In this document: positions 7,017 through 15,032 of the stretch, piece after piece
Position numbering within the stretch: position 1 is the first letter of the stretch
How the letters are laid out: the number at the start of each line of letters is the position of its first letter
Source of the DNA: Nocardioides litoris
GTDB taxonomy: Bacteria; Actinomycetota; Actinomycetes; Propionibacteriales; Nocardioidaceae
Length of the DNA stretch: 64,000 nt
NCBI RefSeq assembly: GCF_006346315.1
Contig: NZ_VDMR01000005.1
Location: 1 to 64,000, forward strand
Direction: 5' to 3'
Notes under the pieces: model-generated
Told to the model about the DNA's origin: nothing
The model's database searches: none
Seen by the model: the letters and a program-made list of their open reading frames with translations, nothing else
Made by a program: the position numbers and the translations under genes

Positions 7017-7426
7017 CGCCGACGGCGCAGGGCGCCGACCCGGCGGGCGGCGCGGCGCGACCCCGCCGTCGTGGCGAGCAGGTGGTCCACGCGGCGGACC
7101 AGCTCGGTCGGCACGATCGGCTTCGGCAGGTAGCCGTCGGCGCCGGCGTCGAGCGCGGCCTCGATCGCGGCGGGCGTGGTGTCGCTGGAGATGACCAGCA
7201 CCGGCACGTCGTGGGTGTGGTGGGTCTCGCGGAGCAGCGCGGTGACCTCGTGCCCGTCGAGGGTCGGCATCGACACGTCGAGCACGACGAGGTCGACCGC
7301 GGCGACGTGCACGAGCGCGCGGACGCCGTCGGGCGCCACGAGCACGTCGTGCCCTGCCGAGGTGAGCACCCGGCGCACGAGCTGGGCGATGTCGGTGTCG
7401 TCGTCGGCGACGAGCACGGTGGCCAT
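6983..7426 (-). CDS. CheY-like response regulator, receiver domain only
   Basis: 147 aa. A single receiver domain with the acidic pocket D8/D9, phosphoacceptor D50 (VVLDVSMP), S80 of VISSD and K102 of YLPKP, all in canonical spacing. The last ~30 residues are a basic tail (RRAARRVGALRRRR) without an output domain. No histidine kinase is adjacent, so this is an orphan single-domain regulator that probably acts by protein contact. The 3' end overlaps the convergent SIP gene. The start codon carries no clear leaderless hexamer; TACCGT lies ~60 nt upstream (7486-7491, minus) and may mark the promoter. Confidence 0.9.
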   Translation of the reverse strand: MATVLVADDDTDIAQLVRRVLTSAGHDVLVAPDGVRALVHVAAVDLVVLDVSMPTLDGHEVTALLRETHHTHDVPVLVISSDTTPAAIEAALDAGADGYLPKPIVPTELVRRVDHLLATTAGSRRAARRVGALRRRRQDFIATPSLQ

Positions 7427-7536
7427 GGAAGCGTCTTTCGGTCCTGGGCCTGGTGCGGTGCCGAGCCACCCCAGGGTCGTCGACGACGGTAGACAACCGA
7501 TCTCAAGACAAGCCCAAGATCGGCTGGACGTCTGGG

Positions 7537-7698
7537 TCAGCCGTCGATGCGCTCGGCGACCCGGCGTACGCGGTCGGCGAGGAGGTGGCGGCGCTGCCGG
7601 CGCCGCGTGGTGGTGAGCTCGGCGCGGTGACGGGCGAGCGGGTCGTCGGTCGGGACCGGGCGGCGGGTGCTGGCGAGGGCCTCGTTCTCGTAGTTCAT
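7537..7698 (-). CDS. 53-aa basic small protein
   Basis: ATG at 7698 with AGGAG 7 nt upstream; stop at 7537. It begins MNYENEALASTRRPVPTDD and continues with an Arg-rich helix (TTTRRRQRRHLLADRVRRVAERI). No family is recognised. It lies 36 bp downstream of the DUF4097 gene in the same direction, so it is probably the last gene of the ribbon-helix-helix/DUF4097 operon. The basic amphipathic helix could bind nucleic acid or an acidic partner; that is speculation. Confidence 0.6.
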   Translation of the reverse strand: MNYENEALASTRRPVPTDDPLARHRAELTTTRRRQRRHLLADRVRRVAERIDG

Positions 7699-7734
7699 GG
7701 TCGGGCTCCTGGGTGTCGGTGGTGGGAGGAGTGG

Positions 7735-8568
7735 TCAGCGCTGCTCGAGGACGACGTCGCCGCTGACGGTCACGGCGCGGATCTCGACGTGCTGCTGGTC
7801 GGGGCCGGGCTTCCCTGCACCGACGAGGTCGGAACGGATGCTCCCGGTGAGGGAGGAGACGTCGGTCCAGACCGGAACGCCACCGGCGACGCCGACGCGG
7901 ACGTCGCTCGAGGCGCCCTTGACCCGGACCGTGCCCGCGGTGACCAGGTCGACGCGGGCGTCGCCGCTGCCGGTGGTCAGGCCGACGTCGGCCGAGGTGC
8001 GGCCGACGACGAGGTCGCCGGAACCGGTCTTGACGACCAGGGCGCCGGTCGACTCCCGCACGGCGACGCCACCGGACCCGGTGGAGGCCGCGACGGCGGC
8101 CGAGACGGTGTCGAGGGTGACGTCACCCGAGCCGCTCTTGATGCGCAGGTCGCCGCCGACGGCGCCGACCCGGACGTCGCCCGAGCCCGTCTCGACGACC
8201 GCGGTGTCGGTGAGGGCCTCGAAGGAGACGTCGCCGGACCCGCTGCGCACCTGCGCGTGGCTGGTGCTGCCGGTGACCCGGAGGTCGGCGCTGCCCAGCT
8301 TGGCGCCGACGGCGCTGCCGGAGGGGAGCGTGATGACGACGTCGAGCGCGCGGTCGCCGGAGAACAGCCCCGAGCGGCGCTCGGGGGCGACCACGCTGAG
8401 GAGGCGGCCGTCGAGCTCGACGCGGACGTGCTCGGCCTCGGGCCCCTCGAGGTGGACGGTGGTCTCGGTGGTGTCGGTCGCGCGGACCTCCACCGTGCCG
8501 CGGCCGTTCTCGACGTACAGCTCGACGGGCTCGTGGGTCTCGAAGTGGTGCTCGGTCTGGTCGGTCAC
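7735..8568 (-). CDS. DUF4097 repeat protein (beta-solenoid adhesin-like)
   Basis: 277 aa. After an N-terminal strand-rich section (VELYVENGRGTVEVRAT), the middle consists of about six ~20-residue repeats each carrying SGSGDV or TGSGD (RSGSGDVSFE, ETGSGDVRVG, KSGSGDVTLD, STGSGGVAV, KTGSGDLVVG, TTGSGDARV). This is the pattern of a right-handed beta-solenoid typical of DUF4097. No signal peptide or anchor is seen, so it appears cytoplasmic despite the 'adhesin' label used for the family. GTG start with GAGGAG 7 nt upstream. It follows the ribbon-helix-helix regulator by 87 bp. DUF4097 proteins often sit with regulators; function unknown. Confidence 0.85.
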   Translation of the reverse strand: MTDQTEHHFETHEPVELYVENGRGTVEVRATDTTETTVHLEGPEAEHVRVELDGRLLSVVAPERRSGLFSGDRALDVVITLPSGSAVGAKLGSADLRVTGSTSHAQVRSGSGDVSFEALTDTAVVETGSGDVRVGAVGGDLRIKSGSGDVTLDTVSAAVAASTGSGGVAVRESTGALVVKTGSGDLVVGRTSADVGLTTGSGDARVDLVTAGTVRVKGASSDVRVGVAGGVPVWTDVSSLTGSIRSDLVGAGKPGPDQQHVEIRAVTVSGDVVLEQR

Positions 8569-8655
8569 GGGGTGCTCCTCGGGTGCGGGTGGGTGTGCTC
8601 GTCCGCGGGACCGGCGGTGCCGGACCCGGGTGGGGCGGGAGGGGTGGGTTGCGGG

Positions 8656-9231
8656 TCAGACCCAGCCGGTCATGCGGCGCCGGCCGCGGCCGGTGCCGGG
8701 GAAGGAGGGGAACGGCGGCAGGCTGGGCGTCGGCGGGGTCGGGCCGCCGGTGAACGGGGTGCTGGAGAGGTCGACGTCGACGTGGACGACGCCCGACTGG
8801 GTCGCGGCGCGGACGGCACCGACGAGCCAGGTGTTGAGGGACTGGCCGGCCGCCGCGGCGGCGTCCTCGGCCCGGGCCTTGACCGACTCGGGGAGCCGCA
8901 GCGTGATGCGGGCGGTGCCGTCGTCCTCGGGTGGCGCCGGGGGCGCGGGCGGGGCCGGTGGTGCCGGGGCCTCGGCCGGAGCGACCGGCACGGGCTGGTC
9001 GACGACGAAGGCGAGGTCGCGTCCGTCGAGGCGCACGTCGACCCCCCCGGCCGGCATCTCGGCCGTGATCTCCGCGCAGGCCTGGCTGACCGCCTCCATC
9101 AGGGCGAGCCGGGCGGCGGGGTCGAGGGCGAACCCGAGCCGCTCCGCGGCCGACCGGAGCTCCTCGCCCGCGCCCTCGGCCGCGGCCAGCAGGTCGCGCC
9201 GTAGGTGGTCGACGTACGGGGTGATGTCCAT
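8656..9231 (-). CDS. Ribbon-helix-helix DNA-binding protein, probable autorepressor
   Basis: 191 aa from ATG 9231 (a GTG at 9240 is possible). Residues 107-144, ARITLRLPESVKARAEDA followed by GQSLNTWLVGAVRAA, form a HicB/Arc-type ribbon-helix-helix. The N-terminal ~80 residues are helical then strand-rich (VDVRLDGRDLAFVVD) and may be a sensor or oligomerisation domain. A Pro/Ala linker (about 81-102) and a Pro/Gly C-terminal tail ending RRRMTGWV complete it. The perfect palindrome at 9242-9262 overlaps its probable -10 hexamer CACAGT (9239-9244), 7 nt before the ATG. This is the classic geometry for autoregulation. First gene of the operon with DUF4097 and the 53-aa protein. Confidence 0.75.
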   Translation of the reverse strand: MDITPYVDHLRRDLLAAAEGAGEELRSAAERLGFALDPAARLALMEAVSQACAEITAEMPAGGVDVRLDGRDLAFVVDQPVPVAPAEAPAPPAPPAPPAPPEDDGTARITLRLPESVKARAEDAAAAAGQSLNTWLVGAVRAATQSGVVHVDVDLSSTPFTGGPTPPTPSLPPFPSFPGTGRGRRRMTGWV

Positions 9232-9241
9232 GGGCACCACT

Positions 9242-9262
9242 GTGACACCACAGTGGTGTCAC
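9242..9262. promoter_or_regulatory. Perfect 10-bp inverted repeat operator
   Basis: GTGACACCAC-A-GTGGTGTCAC. A half site TGACACCAC repeats at 9276-9284. It overlaps the promoter of the ribbon-helix-helix gene and faces the symporter gene on the other side. It is the likely binding site of that regulator. Confidence 0.7.
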
Positions 9263-9426
9263 GTCAAGGCTAATCTGACACCACGGCGGTGCCGTCGTGG
9301 TGCGCGAGGGGCGCGACGCCGCGCCGCCAGCCGTACGACGGGCGCCGGTCGCCCTAGCCGTGGGGGTGGTGGCAGGCCGGAGGGGCGCTCCTACATTGCG
9401 AAGGTTGTCTCTCGGAAGGAGCACCC

Positions 9427-11160
9427 ATGGCCGTCCCCGCACCCCTGGCCTCGGACACCCTCATCAACGCGAGCGTCGTCGACTACCTCATCGTCGCGCT
9501 GTACTTCGGGTTCGTCCTCGGCATCGGGCTCCTGGCCCGCCGCCAGGTGAGCGACTCGGTCGACTTCTTCCTCTCGGGCCGGTCCCTGCCCGCCTGGGTC
9601 ACGGGTCTGGCCTTCGTCTCGGCCAACCTCGGCGCGGTCGAGATCATGGGCATGTCGGCCAACGGGGCCGAGTTCGGCCTGCCGGCGGTGCACTACTTCT
9701 GGATCGGCGCCATCCCCGCGATGCTCTTCCTCGGCGTCGTGATGATGCCGTTCTACTACGGCTCGAAGGTGCGCTCGGTGCCGGAGTTCATGCTCCGCCG
9801 CTTCGGGCCGCCGGCCCACCTGGTCAACGCGATCTCCTTCGCCGTCGCCCAGCTGCTCATCGCCGGCATCAACCTCTACCTGCTCGCCACCATCATCGAG
9901 GCGCTCCTCGGCTGGTCGCTGTGGGTCTCGCTCATCGTGGCGGCGGTCGTCGTGCTGGCCTACATCACCCTCGGCGGGCTGAGTGCGGCGATCTACAACG
10001 AGGTGCTGCAGTTCTTCGTCATCGTGGCCGCCCTGCTGCCCCTGACCCTGATCGGCCTGCACGAGGTCGGTGGCTGGGACGGGCTCAAGCAGCGGATCAC
10101 CGAGGCCTCGCCGACCGCGGCCGACGCCACGGCCCAGCTCAACAGCTGGCCCGGCACCAACCTGACCGGCTTCAGCTCCGACGTCCTCTCGGTCATCGGG
10201 ATCGTGTTCGGTCTCGGGTTCGTGCTGTCCTTCGGCTACTGGACGACCAACTTCGTCGAGGTCCAGCGCGCCATGGCCTCCGACTCGATCTCCTCGGCCC
10301 GCAAGACGCCGATCATCGGCGCGTTCCCCAAGATCCTGGTCCCGTTCATCACGATCCTGCCCGGCATGATCGCCGCCGTCGCGGTGACCGAGATCGCCGA
10401 CGTCAAGGCGGGCGGGTCGGTCACCGACCCGACGGGCGCGCCGGTGGAGTTCAACGACTCGCTGCTCTACCTGATGCGCGACGTGCTGCCCAACGGCCTG
10501 CTCGGCATCGCCATCGCCGGTCTGATGGCCGCCTTCATGGCCGGCATGGCGGCCAACATCTCGGCGTTCAACACCGTCTTCAGCTACGACCTCTGGCAGT
10601 CCTACGCCGTCAAGGACCGCGACGACCGCTACTACCTCACGGTCGGCCGGCTGGCCACGGTCGGGGCGACGGTCATCGCAATCTTCACCGCCACGCTGGC
10701 CTCGAACTTCTCCAACATCATGGACTACCTCCAGACGCTGTTCGGGTTCTTCAACGCGCCGCTCTTCGCGACGTTCATCCTCGGCATGTTCTGGAAGCGG
10801 ATGACCGCGACCGCCGGTTGGGTCGGCCTCGTGGCCGGCACGTTGTCGGCCGTGGCGGTGGCCTTCTTGTCCGAGGACGCGTTCGGCTCGGCCAGCCTCG
10901 GCGTCATCCCGCTCTCGGGGCAGGGGGCGTCCTTCGTCGCGGCCGGTGCTGCCTTCGCCATCGACATCGTCCTCAGCGTGGTCATCTCGCTGGCGGGCAC
11001 CCCCAAGCCGTCCTCGGAGCTCAAGGGCCTGGTGTGGTCCGAGACGCCGCGGGAGGACCTCGTGGACCCGCGCGAGGCGGAGTACCCCTGGTACCGCCGC
11101 ACCCTGCCCCTGGCCGGCATCGCGCTGGCCGCGGTCGTCGTCCTGAACTTCGTCTTCTGA
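9427..11160 (+). CDS. Sodium:solute symporter (SSS family)
   Basis: 577 aa with about 14 hydrophobic segments. SSS landmarks are the N-terminal VDYLIVALYFGFVLGIG, the FFLSGRSLPAWVTGLAFVSANLGAVEIMG stretch, the YITLGGLSAAIYNEVLQF signature loop and AGLMAAFMAGMAANISAFNTVF near the sodium site. The sequence resembles SglT-like sugar/myo-inositol transporters, but the substrate is not determined. ATG 9427 follows AAGGAG with 6 nt spacing. A 92-aa membrane protein follows 18 bp later and may be an accessory subunit. The two are closed by a strong hairpin at 11492-11525. Confidence 0.93.
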   Translation: MAVPAPLASDTLINASVVDYLIVALYFGFVLGIGLLARRQVSDSVDFFLSGRSLPAWVTGLAFVSANLGAVEIMGMSANGAEFGLPAVHYFWIGAIPAMLFLGVVMMPFYYGSKVRSVPEFMLRRFGPPAHLVNAISFAVAQLLIAGINLYLLATIIEALLGWSLWVSLIVAAVVVLAYITLGGLSAAIYNEVLQFFVIVAALLPLTLIGLHEVGGWDGLKQRITEASPTAADATAQLNSWPGTNLTGFSSDVLSVIGIVFGLGFVLSFGYWTTNFVEVQRAMASDSISSARKTPIIGAFPKILVPFITILPGMIAAVAVTEIADVKAGGSVTDPTGAPVEFNDSLLYLMRDVLPNGLLGIAIAGLMAAFMAGMAANISAFNTVFSYDLWQSYAVKDRDDRYYLTVGRLATVGATVIAIFTATLASNFSNIMDYLQTLFGFFNAPLFATFILGMFWKRMTATAGWVGLVAGTLSAVAVAFLSEDAFGSASLGVIPLSGQGASFVAAGAAFAIDIVLSVVISLAGTPKPSSELKGLVWSETPREDLVDPREAEYPWYRRTLPLAGIALAAVVVLNFVF

Positions 11161-11178
11161 CCCCGAACGGAGCACCTC

Positions 11179-11457
11179 ATGGCTGACAGCAACGAGAAGA
11201 AGCACACCGCCGGCGCGCTCGACATCCGCAACGTCATCGGCGCCCTCCTCACGGCGTACGGCGTCATCCTGCTCGTCACGCGCCTCGTCGACGGCGACGA
11301 GGGCGGCGAGAAGACCGCCGGCGTCAACGCCAACCTGTGGGCGGGCCTCGGCCTGCTCGTCGTCGGGCTGGTGTTCATCGCCTGGTCGCGGCTGCGGCCC
11401 GTCGTCGTCCCCGAGCACACCGCCGGCCCCGACGACCTCCCCGCCCCCAAGCACTGA
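11179..11457 (+). CDS. Small two-TM membrane protein
   Basis: 92 aa. A polar N-terminus leads into two membrane segments, about 18-36 (IGALLTAYGVILLVTRLV) and 51-70 (WAGLGLLVVGLVFIAWSRL), separated by an acidic loop, with a short polar tail. No family recognised. ATG preceded by ACGGAGC. It is 18 bp after the symporter stop in what is clearly one transcript, so it may be an accessory subunit. Confidence 0.75.
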   Translation: MADSNEKKHTAGALDIRNVIGALLTAYGVILLVTRLVDGDEGGEKTAGVNANLWAGLGLLVVGLVFIAWSRLRPVVVPEHTAGPDDLPAPKH

Positions 11458-11491
11458 CGGGACCCGCTCGCACCACACTGCCTGTAGAACG

Positions 11492-11525
11492 CGCTGACCC
11501 GTCGTGGGTCCACGACGGGTCAGCG
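11492..11525. terminator. Bidirectional hairpin terminator
   Basis: A perfect 16-bp stem CGCTGACCCGTCGTGG / CCACGACGGGTCAGCG with GT in the loop, placed between the convergent symporter operon and the Fe-S oxidoreductase gene. There is no T-tract, as is common in actinobacteria. Confidence 0.8.
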
Positions 11526-11539
11526 GTGAGGGGCGGCGG

Positions 11540-14500
11540 TCAGAGGTCGAAGAGCGACCCGCCACCGATCTCGACGTCGGTGCGCGGCTGGTGCGCGTCA
11601 CCCGTGCCGTTGCTGGAGCCGGCGCTCGAGCCGTTGCTGCTCGCCGACGGGGCGGCGGGCGCGGCGGGCGAGTCCTCGGCCTGCTCGGTCTCCTCGACCA
11701 GGGCCTCGGCCTCGGTCTCCTCCTCCGGCTCGTCGGCGGCGACGGCCGTGGCCGCGGCACTGACCGCCGGACCGCCCGACAACGTGCCCGGCTGACCCTC
11801 CTCCGCCGCAGGGGCGGGCTCGGGCTCCGGCTCGGGCTCCGGCTCGCTGGCCGGCGCGGGCTCCGCGGCCGGCTCCGGCTCGGGCTCCGGGGTCGGCTCC
11901 GACGAGGTGGCCGGGGCCGCCGGGGCGGCGGGCTCCGGGGCGGCGATGTCGAACAGCGAGCCCGAGGACAGGTCGACCTCCGGCTGGGCCGGCTGGGCCG
12001 GCTCGGCCGGCGCCGCGGGCGGGGTGCTCGCCACCGGGGTGGGCTCGGGCTCCGGGGTCGGCTCCGGCTCGGCCTGGGCGGCCGGCGCCGGGGCCGGCTC
12101 GTCGGCGGCGATGTCGAACAGCGACCCGCCCGACCCGAGGTCGGCGGTCGGCTCGGCCTTCGCCGGCGCGGGCTCCGGGGGCGTCTCCGCAGCCTTCGCG
12201 TCGGCCGCGGGGGCCGGGGTGGGCTCGTCGGCGGCGATGTCGAAGAGCGAACCGCCGCCGGACGCCGCGGGCTTGGCCTCGGTCGTGGCCTCGGTCGTGG
12301 CCTCGGGCTCGGCCTCGGTCGTGGCCTGGGCCTTGGCCGGGGCCGGCTCGTCGCCGCCCAGGTCGAAGAGCGACCCGCCGGAGGATGCCGGCGTGGCCGG
12401 CGCCTCGTCGGCGGCGCCGTCCCCGTCGCCGCCCAGGTCGAACAGCGACCCGCCGGACGACGCGGGCTTGGCCGCCGTGGCCTCCTCGGCCGGGGCCTTG
12501 GCGGGCGTGGCGGTCTCGGGCTCGACGGGGGTGTCGAAGAGCGAGGAGCCGCCGCCGGCCGCCTTGCCCTCGTTGCCGCCGGCGCCGCCGCCGCCCTTGG
12601 CCGAGGCGGGCTCCTCGGTGGCCGGCTGGGTCGGGGCCGGGGCGGCCTTGTCGCTCACCCCGTGCTTGGCGCCCGCCGGGACCGCGGCCTTGGCCTCGGC
12701 GCCGGCGCCCGGGAGCAGCTTGGTCGCGGGCGCACCCTTGACCGAGGCGAGCAGCATCTGCGCGACGTCGAGGACCTCGACCTCCTCGCGGGCCTCGCCC
12801 TTGTCCTGCAGGCCGGTCAGGCCGTCGGAGAGCATGACCCGGCAGAACGGGCAGCCGACCGCGATCTGGTCGGCGCCGGTGCCGACGGCCTCCTCGGAGC
12901 GGTTGACGTTGATGCGAGAACCGATGTTCTCCTCCATCCACATCCGCGCCCCGCCGGCGCCGCAGCAGAAGGACCGCTCGCTGTTGCGCTCCATCTCGAC
13001 GTACGTCGCGCCCGGCAGGATCTGCAGCAGCTCGCGCGGCGGCGTGTAGACGCCGTTGTGGCGGCCGATGTAGCACGGGTCGTGGTAGGTGATGGAGCGC
13101 TTGTGGGCGCCCGCGCCGTCCTGGACCGGGGTCAGCTTGCCCTCGCGCACCAGGCGGTTGAGCAGCTGGGTGTGGTGGACGACCTCGAGCTCGATGCCGA
13201 AGTCCTTGTACTCGTTCTTCAGCGTGTTGAAGCAGTGGGCGCAGGTCGAGACGACCTTCTTGGCCTTCGCCTCGGTGAGCACCTCGACGTTCTGCTGGGC
13301 CAGGCCCTGGAAGACGAACTCGTTGCCGGCGCGGCGGGCGCTGTCACCGGTGCAGGTCTCGCCGTTGCCGAGGACGCCGAACGAGACGCCGGCCATGTCG
13401 AGCAGCTCGGCCACCGCGCGGGTGGTCTTCTTGGCGCGGTCCTCGTAGGCGCCGGCGCAGCCGACCCAGAACAGCCAGTCGACCTCGTCGAGCGACTCGA
13501 TGGTCTCGCCCACGACCTTGACCTCGAAGTCGAGGTCCTTGGCCCAGTCCATGCGCGCCGTGGGCGACATGTTCCACGGGTTGCCCTTGTTCTCCATGCC
13601 CTTGAAGAGCCCGTTGAGCTCGGCGGGGAAGTTGGACTCCACCAGCACCTGGTAGCGGCGCATGTCGACGATGTGGTCGACGTGCTCGATGTCGACCGGG
13701 CACTGGTTGACGCAGGCGCCGCAGGTCACGCACGACCACAGCACGTCGGGGTCGATGACGCCGGAGCCGTCCTCGGGCATGTAGAACCAGTCGTCGCCGG
13801 TGTCGCCGACGAGCGGGCGCTCCATCTCCTTGACCAGCGTCTCGTTGCCCTCGAGCAGGGCCTCGCGCTTGCCCTCGCCCGCGATGATCGCCGGGCCCTT
13901 GGCGTACGCCGCGTCGCGCAGCGCCATGATGAGGAGCTTGGGGGACAGCGGCTTCTCGGTGTTCCAGGCCGGGCACTGGCTCTGGCAGCGACCGCACTCC
14001 GTGCAGGTCGCCATGTCGAGCAGGCCCTTCCAGGAGAAGTCCTCCACCGCGCCGACGCCGAGCTTGGAGTCCTCGTCGAGGTCGTCGACGTCGTCGAGGG
14101 TGATGGTCTTGCCGTCGGAGATGAGGTTCTTCACCGCGCCCAGGGCGACCGGGCGGCGACCGAACATCACGTTGATCGGGGCGATGAACACGTGCAGGTG
14201 CTTGGAGTTCACGACCTCGACGAGGAAGACGAACATGACGCCGATGTGGAGCAGCAGGCCGACGCCCTCGAGGACCTCGAGCCCGCCCTCGGGGATGCCG
14301 TCCATCAGGTTGCCCAGGCCGATCGAGGCGAAGGCGCCGGAGTCGTAGGGCAGATTGCCGAGCGCCGAGGCGGCGCCGCGGAACAAGAACATCGTCCAGA
14401 CGACGGAGAAGATGAGGAACAGCACCAGGTAGGCGCCGAACAGCTTGGACTTGAAGAACCGCGAGTCGCGGCCGAGCTTGGCCGGGGAGTTCTTCATCCG

Positions 14501-14917
14501 GATCTGCCAGAACGCCGCGATGCCGACGAGCGCCAGCAGCGCGATCGCGTCCTGGGCGAACCCGAGCACGGCCCACTGGCCCACGAGCGGGATGTGCCAG
14601 GCGGCGTTGCCGGAGATGAGGATGCCGAAGGCCTCGAGGTAGACCGTGCCGAGGATGATGAAGGCGTAGAAGACCGAGGCGTGCGCGGCGCCGGGCACCG
14701 ACCACTTCAGCAGCTTCTTCTGGCCGACGACCTCGACCAGCTGGGTCTTGACCGCGAGGCCGACCCGCCCGGTGACCCCCTTGATGCGGTCGGGGGCGGG
14801 CTGCCCGGAGGTGATCAGCCGGGTCAGGAAGACGATCCGCTTGCCGGCGATGGCGATGCCGGCGATCGCCACCACGAGGGCGACGAGGCGCACCCAGAGG
14901 GCGAGGTCATGATGCAC
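11540..14917 (-). CDS. Membrane Fe-S oxidoreductase (EtfD / HdrD-like) with SLFD-repeat tail
   Basis: 1125 aa. Residues about 1-270 hold five or six membrane segments of NarI-like type. Next come two [4Fe-4S] motifs, CTECGRCQSQCPAW and CVTCGACVNQCPVDI. Two CCG domains follow, with CAHCFNTLKNEY, HDPCYIGRHNGVY, SFCCGAGGARMW and CPFCRVML. This layout matches mycobacterial Rv0338c (EtfD), which passes electrons from acyl-CoA dehydrogenase/ETF to the quinone pool; that role is inferred. The last ~400 residues are a Pro/Ala/Glu-rich disordered tail with seven copies of a GGSLFD motif, the last at the very C-terminus (IGGGSLFDL). Mycobacterial EtfD is about 880 aa, so the tail explains the extra length. 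GTG start with GGGAG 7 nt upstream. Confidence 0.9.
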   Translation of the reverse strand: MHHDLALWVRLVALVVAIAGIAIAGKRIVFLTRLITSGQPAPDRIKGVTGRVGLAVKTQLVEVVGQKKLLKWSVPGAAHASVFYAFIILGTVYLEAFGILISGNAAWHIPLVGQWAVLGFAQDAIALLALVGIAAFWQIRMKNSPAKLGRDSRFFKSKLFGAYLVLFLIFSVVWTMFLFRGAASALGNLPYDSGAFASIGLGNLMDGIPEGGLEVLEGVGLLLHIGVMFVFLVEVVNSKHLHVFIAPINVMFGRRPVALGAVKNLISDGKTITLDDVDDLDEDSKLGVGAVEDFSWKGLLDMATCTECGRCQSQCPAWNTEKPLSPKLLIMALRDAAYAKGPAIIAGEGKREALLEGNETLVKEMERPLVGDTGDDWFYMPEDGSGVIDPDVLWSCVTCGACVNQCPVDIEHVDHIVDMRRYQVLVESNFPAELNGLFKGMENKGNPWNMSPTARMDWAKDLDFEVKVVGETIESLDEVDWLFWVGCAGAYEDRAKKTTRAVAELLDMAGVSFGVLGNGETCTGDSARRAGNEFVFQGLAQQNVEVLTEAKAKKVVSTCAHCFNTLKNEYKDFGIELEVVHHTQLLNRLVREGKLTPVQDGAGAHKRSITYHDPCYIGRHNGVYTPPRELLQILPGATYVEMERNSERSFCCGAGGARMWMEENIGSRINVNRSEEAVGTGADQIAVGCPFCRVMLSDGLTGLQDKGEAREEVEVLDVAQMLLASVKGAPATKLLPGAGAEAKAAVPAGAKHGVSDKAAPAPTQPATEEPASAKGGGGAGGNEGKAAGGGSSLFDTPVEPETATPAKAPAEEATAAKPASSGGSLFDLGGDGDGAADEAPATPASSGGSLFDLGGDEPAPAKAQATTEAEPEATTEATTEAKPAASGGGSLFDIAADEPTPAPAADAKAAETPPEPAPAKAEPTADLGSGGSLFDIAADEPAPAPAAQAEPEPTPEPEPTPVASTPPAAPAEPAQPAQPEVDLSSGSLFDIAAPEPAAPAAPATSSEPTPEPEPEPAAEPAPASEPEPEPEPEPAPAAEEGQPGTLSGGPAVSAAATAVAADEPEEETEAEALVEETEQAEDSPAAPAAPSASSNGSSAGSSNGTGDAHQPRTDVEIGGGSLFDL

Positions 14918-15032
14918 GATGGCACTCCCAAGTTGCTCGTGTCCGCGCTCGCGGAGCAGCCAGCAGCCTAGGCGTCCGACACGCGCGGGTCGCCGGGTTC
15001 CGGCGTGAGAAGGATCCTACTGGTAGGTAACC

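Noticed and set aside
11504..14971. 1155-aa open frame on the plus strand opposite the Fe-S oxidoreductase
   Set aside because: It is the GC-rich antisense shadow; it lacks domains and is Arg/Gly/Leu repetitive, while the minus strand has clear Fe-S motifs.
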